Source: Protula sp. h YS-2021
Taxonomy: Eukaryota; Annelida; Polychaeta; Sabellida; Serpulidae
NCBI GenBank assembly: GCA_949752745.1
Contig: OX457032.1
Span: 9,066,271-9,130,270 of the forward strand
DNA: 64,000 nucleotides
Direction: 5' to 3'
Part shown: positions 50,398 through 61,613 of the stretch, one piece after another
Layout of the letters: every line of letters begins with the position of its first letter
How positions within the stretch are numbered: position 1 is the first letter of the stretch
Made by a program: the position numbers and the translations under genes
The notes under the pieces: generated by a model
Told to the model about the DNA's origin: nothing
What the model saw: only the letters and a program-made list of their open reading frames with translations
Databases searched by the model: none

Positions 50398-51211
50398 CTA
50401 GGCTTTCTGAACGTCGTCTACGATCAGGGACGTATGGTTGGGCTGAACGGCGAGTAGCTTCTCGAGGCGCAATAACCACGCAGTAGATCTGAGGCGTTCC
50501 CAGTCACTGAATTGCTCGATAACTGCATCGAAACCTCGACCAGCCTGAGTCGCGAGGACTCTAACTTTCCTTTCTTGACTTCCGGGTTTCTCTGTCGGTG
50601 GATTCTGTGACCATTCTTCTTCCGCCTGATGGAGAAATTCCGGACATTTTAACCACGCTTCTAGACCCGAGTCGTCTCCTGCTCTCAAGCCTCTGGAGGT
50701 CACATCTGCCGGATTCTGCCGCCCGTTGGTGTGCCTCCACTGATTGATGTCGCTCTTCTCGAAGATGACGGCTAGACGGTTATCTAGGAACGCCTTGAGC
50801 ATTTTGTCATTGTTGTGCAGATAGCCAATGACGATCAACGTTACCTACTTAGCTGCCAATCCAACTCGCGTTGTAATTGGCAGACGATCCTGGCTCCCAT
50901 CCCGCCGCCGTGAGCTCCTTACGTGGCAAAGTCTGCGTCTTGATGGTTGCTACTCTAGACTTGTCTAATACTAAAGCAGAGGTTACTGCACCACTGACGT
51001 TCTCGAAACCCAAGCTCGTTACCCCACTTTGTTGGCACCACACGTGTAACTGGACGTAAACGACGTTCTCAGACGAGTCCTTCACGTACCTTGCGATTCT
51101 CAGATACCTTACCTCCAGTAACTGGTATCTCCAGGTTTGCTGCTGTTCTGCTGTAGATTGAGGCAAGGTGCCATCCCAGCCCAGGCCGTCTCTGCACATT
51201 TCCTGGAGCAA
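50398..51211 (-). pseudogene. BEL/Pao RNase H region (outer element), frameshifted
   Basis: Two minus-strand segments, 51211-50849 and 50838-50398, carry the RNase H-like part of BEL/Pao pol: LDKSRVATIKTQTLPRKELTAA in the first (usual KSRVAP-x-K-x-x-TIPRLEL) and NGRQNPADVTSRG in the second (usual NPAD-x-x-SRG). A frame change separates them. The integrase that should follow, toward lower coordinates, is missing before the LTR begins at about 50080. Confidence 0.82.
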
Positions 51212-51379
51212 CCTTCTGGCCAGGAGCTAACTGGGATCACCAGATCCAGCGGATCAAACAAGCACGCAGATCAAACAGCACGCCCTGTGTTGTCAGAGAT
51301 TTCAGGAGTTGGTTCACTTCAAACTCTCCGCCTCCCACATCTGGCCCAGGGATCGTTCTTGCGGATGTTGGTCGCCCAG

Positions 51380-52650
51380 CTTTAAGTGCTGACTGATTTG
51401 GCTCTCGTCTCCTCTGGAATGGTTTCTATGACTGACTCGTTAGTGCTAATCCACTTAGAAGATGAAACCTCTGCGCCTGAGCAGCTCAGTCAAGTCGCGG
51501 CACAGGGCTAGAGCCTCTTCTGTATCAGCTACTGACTTCAGGCAGTCATCCACGTAGACACTGCTGATGACAGTGTCGACTATGCACGCTCTCTGGGAAG
51601 TTGTTCCGCTGGTTTTGGGCTGCACATCTTAGAGCGTCCTGAGGTGGCTTGCTGAGGTCATCTCCGGGTCACTACGGTCAGCTGGCATCACACGCAGCTG
51701 ATGATACATCTCTTTCACGTCAGCCGAAACATCAGCAACATACTGGATCGTTGACCAGATCCATTCCACTCTGTGGCACAATCGAAGACGATCCGTAACT
51801 TCGGCTTGTGAGGGCGCATCACTGGTGCGGAAGATATCACATTTTACCTGGCTATCCTGATCGAACGAGAGTCTCGGCTAGTCCTTGCTCCAGTTATTTC
51901 TCCATGACGTCTGTGTACTGCTGCCTCATGTCGTCATCTCGCTGAAACCTCGATTTCAGCGTAGCTAGTCTCCGCTCAGCCATCCCTCAGTTGTGGGTAA
52001 CCCAGACTCTTGGTTGCGCCTCGGCAGCCCGATCTGGTAGTAACGACCTGAGTTGCAAGTAGGACTTCTATGGACCCCCCTCCCATGCCTGCTAACGCCG
52101 CCTTGTCTTCTTTGGACATACCAGCGGGGTAACTGGACTTGCCGGACTAGCTGAAATCAGCTTGCTACATGCTTTCCAGCTTTTCCTGTAACCGCACGCC
52201 GTCTACTCAGTTGAAGTTAGCGTGTCCTCTCCCTTCATAGCTGCCGAATTTTGGTTTCTTGGCACTCGGACCGTCCATCCCAACTCGCTGCCCGTCATCG
52301 GCTCGATTTCTGATCTTGAGTTGAATGTGTGTAAAGGGTGCATCCATGCCGATCAGTAGAGAGAGACGCATCCCCTCTGCAGATAGGGAAACTTGACGTC
52401 TTGGAGGTGGGCCCCTTTTTGCAGATCTTCTTCATTCGGCATGATGTTGGTGCATCCAGTCAGATTCTTGACAGACCAAACGCTGTTCCACCAACTAGCG
52501 ATCGTATCACCAGATCAACTTCTCTACCGCTGTAGATTTCCTGGCTGGAGGTAACGGAGCTAACGGTGAAGTTAACTGTTCTCCCTTTTGATTTTGCGCT
52601 CCTGGAGCAAGGCCTCGCCATGCAATGTCTTTTCACTCCGCTCGTCAAGC
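51380..52650 (-). pseudogene. BEL/Pao reverse transcriptase and protease region (outer element), decayed
   Basis: The minus strand at 51545-51556 encodes YVDD, within VISSVYVDDCLKSVADTEEA, the BEL/Pao reverse-transcriptase active site. Flanking parts are recognisable only in pieces because of frame shifts and stops. Sequence at 52460-52650 may hold a protease remnant but lacks a clear Asp motif. The region is GC-richer than the host DNA on both sides. Confidence 0.72.
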
Positions 52651-52659
52651 AGGGCGTAG

Positions 52660-54010
52660 GAAAACACAGACCTTTTCTCCGGCTTCTGCCACACCTGGAA
52701 CTACCCTCATGAAATTATCCCACTCGTGGAACAAAGGGTGATGCTTACGGGTGTAGTGCGAGGCCGAAGTGTCCGGGCTTAAGACAGTTGTTGTACAGTC
52801 GTCCTTTTTTTGGAACACTCGAGCATCTGCTGGAGCGTTATGTTCTTCAAATGTCCGCAGTCCAACACCTGCTTGCAACTGCCGTTGTACGCCGCACACT
52901 TCCTGGACTTCTGCTGCTGGCGACTGGGTTGTTGGCCTCCGGCCTAAAGTAGTAACCGTTTGCCCTTTTGACCCGATGGCTTCTCTTCTTTTTTAATCAT
53001 GCCCTGACCAAAGATGGCGCACACTGATCTTGCCTTTTCCCCGATGAACGCCATCGGGTCTCGGAATGTGAGCTTCTCTAAGCTACCTCGGCCCATTGGT
53101 TGGGCATGTGGACTGGCAGTCGCTGCACAACTTCCAGCACGGTGTCGATGTTGGCCCTGGACTCGTAACTCATCTCCGCCAGCGTCGTCCTCGATATCAC
53201 ACACTAATAGCGGATCTCTGCAGCACGACGTCCAAACTGGCATGTCTCCAGAACCTTGACTGAGGGATTCCTCGAGCATGCAGGTATCCTTCGTCATCTG
53301 GCAGCAAATAGCAGGCCTTGAGTGCCTTCCTCGCTCGGCCCTCGTAGCTGCTCACCAGCTAACTCAGTCTCGTCCAGCTGTCGGGTACTCGTTGTGCACT
53401 GTTTTCTCGAACTCATAAATAAATTCGGCGTACTCGAGTGTCGACCCCCCAAACTTTGGTGCCTTGGGACACCGCATCAGCCCTGCGATGCTGTGGACCA
53501 CATGAGTCAACACCGGTGCGAAAATCAGCGGCTGTTTGACGTAGTCAGGTTTGATGAGTAGCGTCTCAGTTGCCTCTCTTCACACCCCTGCAGGTGCGAA
53601 CTTTTCTTCTTCGTGCGTCCTGGGGCGACTGCAGCGGGTAATTTGGGATCTGCTGGCTCGTTCCGCTGCTGAGCTTCCTCGTCGTTGTTCAGGTCCAATC
53701 CGATTCCCAGGCACGCTAGCTCGTATTCCTCCTGGGCTTCTAACTACAGCTTTCTTTGCACTTGTCACAGGCGTAGGAATGCTCTCTGGGGCAGGCCTGG
53801 GCATCCTGGGTTTTTTTCCTGGACCCAGGCTTCCTCTGCTACTGATCGGTCTGGAAGTCCTGGTATGCTGCTACTGGACGTCCGCCGGGTCTTGGCTGCT
53901 GACCGCACCACAATGTTCTTTTCCTCTTCATTGTCATCATGGCCGTTGTCGTCCTCCGCTGCAAGCCACTGTTGACAAATGTCATCGATGTCCAGGACTG
54001 ACGTCAACGA
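52660..54010 (-). pseudogene. BEL/Pao gag region (outer element), decayed
   Basis: Minus-strand pieces match the BEL/Pao gag type (DUF1759-like): CPKAPKFGGSTLEYAEFIYE at about 53480-53420, then LRSYEGRARKALKACYLL and a GYLHAR segment at about 53360-53270. Upstream is an Arg/Pro/Glu-rich stretch starting near 54007 that may be the gag N-terminus. At least three frame changes are needed to read it through. Confidence 0.68.
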
Positions 54011-54428
54011 CGTAGTAGTCTTAGTTAGTTAAGTAATGCGCTACTGTGGCTCTTCCGCACTGACAACTCGCTTTTACGATTCTTTTCCTTTGAAACCATA
54101 TAAATTATGTTAAATTCGTGCGGCCTGGATTCTGCCTTGACTGTTTACGTTCGCACGTAAATAAAATAAGCTTTTTTGCGATGTCCTAGAACTGTCATGC
54201 TTATCAACATTGGGTGTTGTCGGTTTAAAAAGTCAAGTGGTAAAAATGGCAGTGTCTGTGCATTTGTCAGAAAAATAGGTTTTAACGCCAAAATATGTAT
54301 ATACATGAGTGACAATGCATGTTCTTGAGGAAATTTTGTGTAGTATACCGTAGTCTGGTTTTTGTTTTTGCAACACAATTTTACTTGAGCATTTTTTCTT
54401 AATTTGTGAAACTCCGTGTGATGTTTCA

Positions 54429-55710
54429 TGACCAATTTGGGGAACAGAATGATTGCATATCGTATTCCTAGAGAAGATTCGTGACTGTCCGGTAGAGTGA
54501 CGTGGGTTGCTGGAATGTGGAATGCTTCAGTGTTAAGTGCGAAGAGAACAAAGCCGTACGTGTTTGAACAGGAAAATTGTTCTTGAAAGATAGAACGAAA
54601 TTAGGAAAAAAGACAGGATGGGCACCTGAGGTGATAGAGCTACCTGTAAATAAAATGATATAAAAAGGGCAGGTCGGGCACCTGAAATTATGTCGCTACC
54701 TGCATATAAAAAGAACACAAAGATACAAGTTGGACACCTGAAATGATGGAGCTATCTGTACATAAAATGAAGCGCGCAAAATAAAGCTGTAGGCCTACAT
54801 TACATAATGAGTTCCCATAGAGGGGAACCCCTGTTCAAATGCACTGAGCATGTTGAGGTCGGACACCTCAAATGATGGAGCTACCTGTTGGCTCAGCTAC
54901 AAAAGATAAGTTTGTGAAATGATCGAGCTTCCTCGGTAGCTTAAGCGATTCGCTCTGACAGGATGGGTTTACAAAACCCCTCCTTGTAGTCAGTGCTGTG
55001 AAAAGAACACATGATGTATTGTGCTTCCCACAACTTCGGATATGCTACTTATTCGGATAAAATCGTCACAATATCGGTAAGTAAATTATGTATCATAATT
55101 ACATGTGTATTATCGAAATAGCTTAAGTAAAATGTGTCTATGTACAGGATATTAGCTACTTATTTGGGTAATGAGGTGACAGCACAGCTGCCACCCAATA
55201 TTTCTATTTCTCGATAGTGATGCGACAGTACAGTTGCTACCCATTATGTCAAATTTCCGGTAGTGTAAATAGAAATTGCTTAATCACTAATACGGGGAGT
55301 CGGTAGAGTTATGAAGAATTTCGAATTGTTATATCCATTAACAAATAAATTGATTTTCTTGTGTGCATTAAATATGAACTAAGTATGACAACGATTCATG
55401 AAATTTTAATAATGGCGAAAATTATATTAATCATTTATGTATGTGTGTTCAGTTAGCGAGCATGGGTGCATAAGTGAAATAATATTGTAGGAACGCGCAT
55501 TGCAAATTGTCGAAAGTGGTTATATGACGTGATGTAAAAATAACGTGAATAAAATAACTATGCAGATCGGTGCACTGCGAGTGTAATTAACAGTTTTTTT
55601 TTGGTAAGGACTGGTCTTGGAATTAATGTGCTCCTTTGTTGTTATGTTTCACTGACAGCATTCAATAAACGTCGAAAACTCGCGTCTACTTTGTGTCGGT
55701 AGCTATTTGA
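54429..55710 (+). repeat. Left LTR-like direct repeat of the inner element
   Basis: Begins 'tgaccaatttggggaa', includes repeated 'gggcacctga...gctacctgtaaataaaatg' words, and ends after 'cattcaataaacg' (a plus-strand AATAAA near the 3' end) and 'ctactttgtgtcggtagctatt'. It matches 60623-61611 except for about 330 bp (roughly 54836-55165) present only here. The sequence at 54109-54428, between the putative target duplication and this repeat, is not found at the other end. Confidence 0.75.
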
Positions 55711-55878
55711 AACGATATTCGGGATCGTTGCACATCACACAAAAGCGATGTCTCCCAGGAAGAAGAAGTGCGTCTGGGAGGGCGGTCGCCAGCGCCACCT
55801 CGAATCGCTTGGAAAACTGTGCACAAGATGTGAATAATTTATGTTAAGCAGAGATAATAAAAGTGAATTAACGTAAAC

Positions 55879-56205
55879 ATGCGAGCAGATTTAATTCAGT
55901 ATTGTGCCGGAGAAGCAAGACGCAGTATTGAGGAGTGCGTATTGCTTGAGCCAAAGGAAGGGTACCTACAAGCAAAACAGATTCTCTATGATAATTTTTG
56001 TAGCCCTCATGTTGTGGCTAGAGCATACATAGAGCGACTCATAAGTGGGTCCAGGTTTGCTAGTGGTGACAGCAAAGGGTTGGTTAACCTGTCTCGTGAT
56101 ATAGAAAAGTGTGAAAAAACTCTACCGAAAATGGGGTTTAATTCTGACATTAACAACATGGAAAACTTGAGGCGTATCGTTAACCGTTTACCGGTTGCCA
56201 TTTAG
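55879..56205 (+). pseudogene. BEL/Pao gag fragment, plus strand (inner element)
   Basis: An open 108-codon piece following the left LTR shows the gag signature: CAGEARRSIEECVLL, then EGYLQAKQILYDNFCSPHVV (the usual GY-x-x-A-x-x-x-L-x-x-x-F segment) and a C-terminal LRRIVNRLP. The frame then ends at a TAG. Related but broken sequence continues to about 56600. Confidence 0.8.
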
Positions 56206-56699
56206 AGTAAGTGGGCAGAAAAGACGGATAATTTGTCTCAAAAAGTAGGGCGAGAACCCTAATTTTTCCGACCTGTCCAAGTTTGTCAAAGAGCGGGCAC
56301 GAATCGCAAGCTCTATGTATGGTCATGATTTGTTTCGGGATTTGAACATATCAAAATTCAGCCGTATTAACCAATCACAGCCAAAACCCGAAGCCTGGTT
56401 TACGGAAACCAGCTCATGCTACGACCACAGTTTACACAACTAATGAAAGAAACCCATGTAAATCTTTATCAAAATGACGTATCCAAATTTCGAGGGCTTA
56501 GTGTGGAGAAACCAATGGAATTTGCCAAAACCAACCGATTTTGCCAAAATTGCCTTGCGTTAAACCATTTCGCCAAAAATTATTAAAGAGAGAAAGGTTA
56601 CAAGATTGCTGGGTACCCCCACAAACACCATATATTGTTACACCAGCTGCCTAAATCTGATCAGAATCAAAATATGTAGTCGGCTAAGCCGACCAGTGG

Positions 56700-56905
56700 T
56701 TGTAATACCACCTTATCAGAGGCTAAAGGGAAAGTATGTTTCCGCATATTGCCAGTACTAGTTGAGACTGGAATAAAAAGCATAAACACTTACGACTTGT
56801 TGGACAACGGATCAGATATGACGTTGTGCGGTGAGAGATTGTTGTCTATGCTTGACCGTAAGGGGCAAGATAGAACATTCACCATCAATTCGGTGAACAG
56901 CAGTC
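56700..56905 (+). pseudogene. BEL/Pao protease fragment, plus strand (inner element)
   Basis: The plus strand has TYDLLDNGSDMTLC at about 56787-56828, the retroviral-type aspartic protease loop as seen in BEL/Pao elements (LLD-x-GSD). The homology stops at about 56905, where the next recognisable coding sequence is on the opposite strand. Confidence 0.72.
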
Positions 56906-57692
56906 TCAGCAGTCATCGAAGTAAAAGTTTCGCAGCACTGTTTTCACCGTTTCTCCATCAAACTCACACTGGTTATCCGTGGCCGTCTTGCGCATAGCAA
57001 ACGCAGTAGCACTAGGAGATGACGTTGCGCCGAAAATATGAACTATCATCGAGTAAACTTCTGGTGGGAGCTTGATGTCGCCGTCTTGCCACCACAAGAA
57101 AAGGAGGTAGTCACGGTCCCTCTCCAAAACTTGTACCTGATAGAACAAAGCTTCTATGCTCTGGCCGAAAGCGCAGTAGCACTCGAATGAAAGGATTGAC
57201 CAGATCTGGGCCTTGCAGCAGGCAATCATTTAATGAAGTGCCCCTGTACTTAGCCGCGCAATCAAATACTATGCGAATGTTATCCGGTTTATTTGGATTG
57301 ATGACTGGGTGATGAGGTAAGTACCAGCGATTCCCATCCTTAGAGTGTTCCTCTAGAGTACCAACCTTTTGTGCATAACCTTCCGTCACGTAATCACCCA
57401 ATGCACTTGAGTACGCTCCATGGAGCGATTCTTTCTTGGACAACTTCCGTTCTAGGTAATTCAATCTCGTAACAGCAAGCGGTAAGTTGCTTTCTAACTT
57501 CGGGACACCAGTTCTCCATGGCAGAGAAAGCCTGTGCCGTTCTCCAGTGTGCTCAATACTTTCGTCAAAGATACTCAGAGCTCGTTTGTCAGCAAGAGAC
57601 ATTCCGCTTTTAGCGTTGTATATTGATTCGTGAAAGTCAGTTTTCCACATTCGTCCCACTTGACTTTGTAAATCACCTTGCTGAAAGTTCAC
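56906..57692 (-). pseudogene. BEL/Pao reverse transcriptase fragment, minus strand (inner element)
   Basis: Segments 57692-57111 and 57229-56906 contain WYLPHHPVINPNKP, IRIVFDCAAKYRGTSLNDCL, then IEALFYQVQV, DYLLFLWWQDGD, VHIFGATSSPSATAFAMRKTA and NFYFDDC, all in the family order. The two are in different frames. The active site is FDD rather than YVDD in its usual form. The sequence stops directly after this motif, at the junction with the plus-strand fragment. Confidence 0.85.
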
Positions 57693-57719
57693 GTGAGCGT
57701 TTGTGTTTTAGACGGTTCT

Positions 57720-58440
57720 ATCAAGCGGCCCTAGTAGGGACCATCCGAGGACTGAGGTAAAAACTGACCCCTAGTAGGGACCATCCGAGGACTGACTTCA
57801 CTGTGTAGGGTTCTTTGAAACTTCCTCGACGTTCGTCTTCTTTCCAAAAGGCTTCCGGGACGTTAGCTCCGATGAGCAAATCGACTTGTGAGGAATTTAC
57901 GCATGGAACTTAAGCCCGGACAAATGTGGCCATTGTAAAACAGCTACGTCATCAGCCTTAGCACGCATTGATATAGGCAAGTTTTCGACTGAAAAGACTC
58001 TGTCAATATCTATAGCGCCTGTTTGGTCAAGCGATGCTACAGTTAGTGATGCTTCAGTACTGGGTTTGGACACATTCGCTGAAGTCACGGTACTTAAATT
58101 CAAGTTTTCTGTTTTGCCTCGAGGCTTTAGGCCTTTTAGCAAGCTCTCAGTACATACGGTTGTGTCTGACCCTTCGTCAAGTAACGCGTACGTCTCTACG
58201 TCAACTCCGTTTCCACAAATAATGACTGGAACGATGCGAAGACAAACTTGTGGGGCGCGGGTCGCGACGCAGTTAACCGTTGACGAATCAGCTGGGATAC
58301 TTTCACAATGTTGTTCATTTCTTTTTCTTCTGAACGTCTGCGAAAGTTTGTGTCGTGAATTAGCTCGTTGTGTTTTGACTTACAATGAGAGTACTTTGAG
58401 TCATGCACTCTTTAGCAACGTGGCCTGGGCGTAAACAGTT
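57720..58440 (-). pseudogene. BEL/Pao zinc knuckle and protease, minus strand (inner element)
   Basis: The minus strand at about 58460-58405 encodes a CCHC knuckle, CFNCLRPGHVAKEC, followed at about 58200-58150 by TYALLDEGSDTTVC, an aspartic protease loop with Glu after the catalytic Asp. A 27-bp sequence beginning 'ccctagtagggaccatcc' occurs twice at about 57731-57757 and 57770-57797. Confidence 0.75.
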
Positions 58441-58474
58441 AAAGCACAAACGTTTGTCTTTCATTACCTTCACT

Positions 58475-60028
58475 CTATCGGCATACGTCTTCTCCAGAAA
58501 TGCAGCACAACGAAATGCTGCTCTCTGCACTGTGTACAATCAGGAAGCTTTTGTTTCGTACCGTTGAAGCTGTCTGGCTTGTACTCTGCTTTGGTTTCTT
58601 AACTGTGATTTCTTCTCTCCGCAACATCTCGCCGTATGTTGACATTGCGATACCTGGATGCTGCTTTACAAAAACACGCAAATCATTTAACGTGGGGTCA
58701 TGCAGATGCGAGAAACTGTAAACAAACTCATCCCTTTTAACTCTAATGTAGTTGGGAAAACGCATGACTATTGCCTTCAGTGTAGGCGTGCAGTTCAAAT
58801 CGCTTTCGTACCCTAGGGACTGTAACGTGAGGGCACACCTTTCCATTTCGTCGCTCAGCGCGATAAGACCACGAAAATCATTTCCTTTGACAATGTGGCC
58901 TTTCATAAGTGAATCTATACATGAGCGAGCGATTTCATTTCTGCGACCGTAGCGTTCACTGAGAAGCTCTAGCGCACGTGTATAGCCTTGGTCGCCTAAA
59001 AGAACACAGTTCTTTATGAGGTGTTTGTCTTCTCCTGTGTAATAACTGATCAGGTAGTTAAGTAAAACCGATGGTTCATAGACCTTTGATTCCACAGTTA
59101 TCTTAAAGTTAGTGATGAATTTGACGTAGTTCTTTGGATCAGAATCAAATGTCAACATTACAGTTTTGGGTAATGTAGCAGCAACAGTCAAGGCAGCTTA
59201 TTGTTGGATGCTTTCACCAGGTAGGGGTTGATTCGGTGGCGACTGAAATGTGGTGGCGAATGCTGGATGACAACTTTGACGTGGTTGATGCAAGAACGGG
59301 GAGGCTGTTTCAGCCTTCAGTGCTGATGCATTCTGTTCTACGTTTTGTATAGGACTAGGCATACCACTAAACCTGTCATAAGCTGGACTGTACTTTGCAC
59401 TAGCGTCAATCGGAGGAAGTGTGTCACGTGGTCTGAAATCAAATGGCTTCGACGTCGCCTGATCTTTAACGCTAACGGGGGTATATTGTCCAGAAGGGGG
59501 AGACTATCGGGTGGTTTGACATCAAATGGCTTTGAGGTCACTAGATCTTTTGCGCAAACTGGAGGTACATTGTCAGGAGGAGGCAGATTTTCACGTGGTC
59601 TGATGTCAAAAGACTTGGATGTCGTGGAAACTTGAGCGTGGTCAAATTTAAATTCAGTACTCACAGTTGCTGGTTGAAATGGCATGGCAAATGCAGACAA
59701 AGGCTGAGATGGCATCGCAGTGGCACCTTCTACTGGGGTTACGCTCACAGGCTGTGCCTCAGAGATAGCAGCTTCAGCCTCTACAAGCACCTTTCATTCG
59801 GCGTCGGCGGCCTCGATATCTTACTTAACGTCAAGCTGTTGCTTGGGCTGCTTCGTCTCAAGCTGCAGCCTCTCCAAATGGGCCCGTTTCCTTAGCGTGT
59901 TTCTGCTTCACGAGGAGAGTCGCCTTCAGTGCTCGTATCATAGCAATAGCGGACGACACTGAGGTACCTGAGTCTCCTGACATTACTGACACGCTATCGA
60001 CGTTGGTTTCGTCATTCATGGCAGTCAT
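58475..60028 (-). pseudogene. BEL/Pao gag, minus strand (inner element), nearly full length with breaks
   Basis: Starts at ATG 60028-60026 (MTAMNDETNVDSVSVMSGDS) and leads into a Lys/Glu/Ala-rich helical part, then a Pro-rich linker (59790-59338) with three related SFDIRPRENLPPPDN-like units, and the gag core (59191-58475) with DPKNYVKFITNF, GEDKHLIKNCVLL and GYTRALELLSERYG. Stops and frame changes break the chain at about 59880-59790 and 59340-59190. Confidence 0.8.
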
Positions 60029-60622
60029 ATTAATAAAACTGAGGAGGGCTAAATGAGCAGAAACTTGACGAAACTTTCGGATAAAATTGCAAACTGTTGG
60101 GTGATAGGGATTACGAAAATAAGAGCTTGTTTAATCATAGCATATTTTATTGCGAACGCGGCTTCGTATCTTGGTGGTTTTGTAAATGCCGTAAAAGTCG
60201 ATGCCGTAAAGCCGTAATTCCGGTTTGCTAAGAAAAACCAAAAAAAAGAAACAAAATTTTAACGACTGACCTAAACACTAAACGCTACTCTTAAATCAAT
60301 TTTACCTTGTTATATCTTGAATTAAGTCTTAATAATTTCACAAATTAATAAATAAATTAATTTACAATCACAACAAATTTGAATCTTACCAATTTTATCG
60401 GAACTTTCCTGAATGTGATCACGCACCGTCCGAAACTTGAAACTGTTAGTCAAAATGCAGGAAGAAACTGTTTATATACTACAGACATCGCGTGACTTGT
60501 ACAGTGTCATGCCATAAATACATGAACATTCTGGCACTGATTAATCAATACGTGTCACTTTTCAGTGACCTGATGTCAGTTAATTATAAAGGACATAAAT
60601 TATTGAAATGACTGCGTAATAA

Positions 60623-61613
60623 TGACCAATTTGGGGAATATAATCGTTGTATATCGTATTCCTAGAGAATTTTACTGTATTTGTGAATGTCCGGAAATCT
60701 CTCCGGATACTAATGGCAGAGTGACGTGGGTTGCTGGAATGTAGAATGCTTCAGCGTGAAGTGCGAAGAGAACAAAGCCGTATGTGTTTGAACAGGAAGA
60801 TTGTTCTTGAAAGATAGAACGAAATTAGGAGAAAAGACAGGATGGGCACCTGAAGTGATACAGCTACCTGTAAATAAAATGATATAAAAAGGGCAGGTCG
60901 GACACTTGAAATGATGTCGCTACCTGTATATGAAAAGAGAAAAAAGAGACAAGTTGGGCACCTGAAATGATGGAACTACCTGTATATAAAATGAAGCGCG
61001 AAAAAATACAGCTGTAGGCCTACAGTACATAATAAGTTCCCACAGAGGGGAACCCCTGTTCATTGGGTAATGAGGTGACAGTACAGCTGCAACCCAATAT
61101 TTCTATTTTTCGGTAATGGTGCTACATCACAGTTGCTACCGATTATGTCAAATTCCCGGTAGTGTAAATAGAAATTGCTTAATCAGTAATACGGGGTATC
61201 GGTGCAGATATCATGAAGAATTGCGAATCGCTGTATCCATTAACAAATAATTTGATTTTCATGTTTGCATGAAATATGAACTGAGTATGACAACGATTTA
61301 TAAATTTTAGTAATGGTGAAGATTATATTAATCGTTTATATATGTGTGTTTAGTTACCGAGTCTGGGTACATAAGTGAAATTATATTGTAGGAATGCGCA
61401 TTGCAAATTGGTCGAAAGTGGTTACATGACGTGATGTAAAATTAACGTGATTAAAATAACTATACAGACCGGGTATTGCGAGTGTAACTAAAAGTTTTTT
61501 TTGTATGGGTTGGTCTTGGAATTTATGTGCTCCTTTGTTGTCATGTTTCAGTGACGGCATTCAATAAACGGTGAAAACTCGCGCGTCTACTTTGTGTCGG
61601 TAGCTATTCGAAA
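60623..61613 (+). repeat. Right LTR-like direct repeat of the inner element
   Basis: Direct copy of 54429-55710, about 990 bp because it lacks the ~330-bp block of the left copy. It ends with 'cattcaataaacgg', 'tttgtgtcggtagctattcg' and then the AAATTAT shared with the left edge. Confidence 0.75.
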
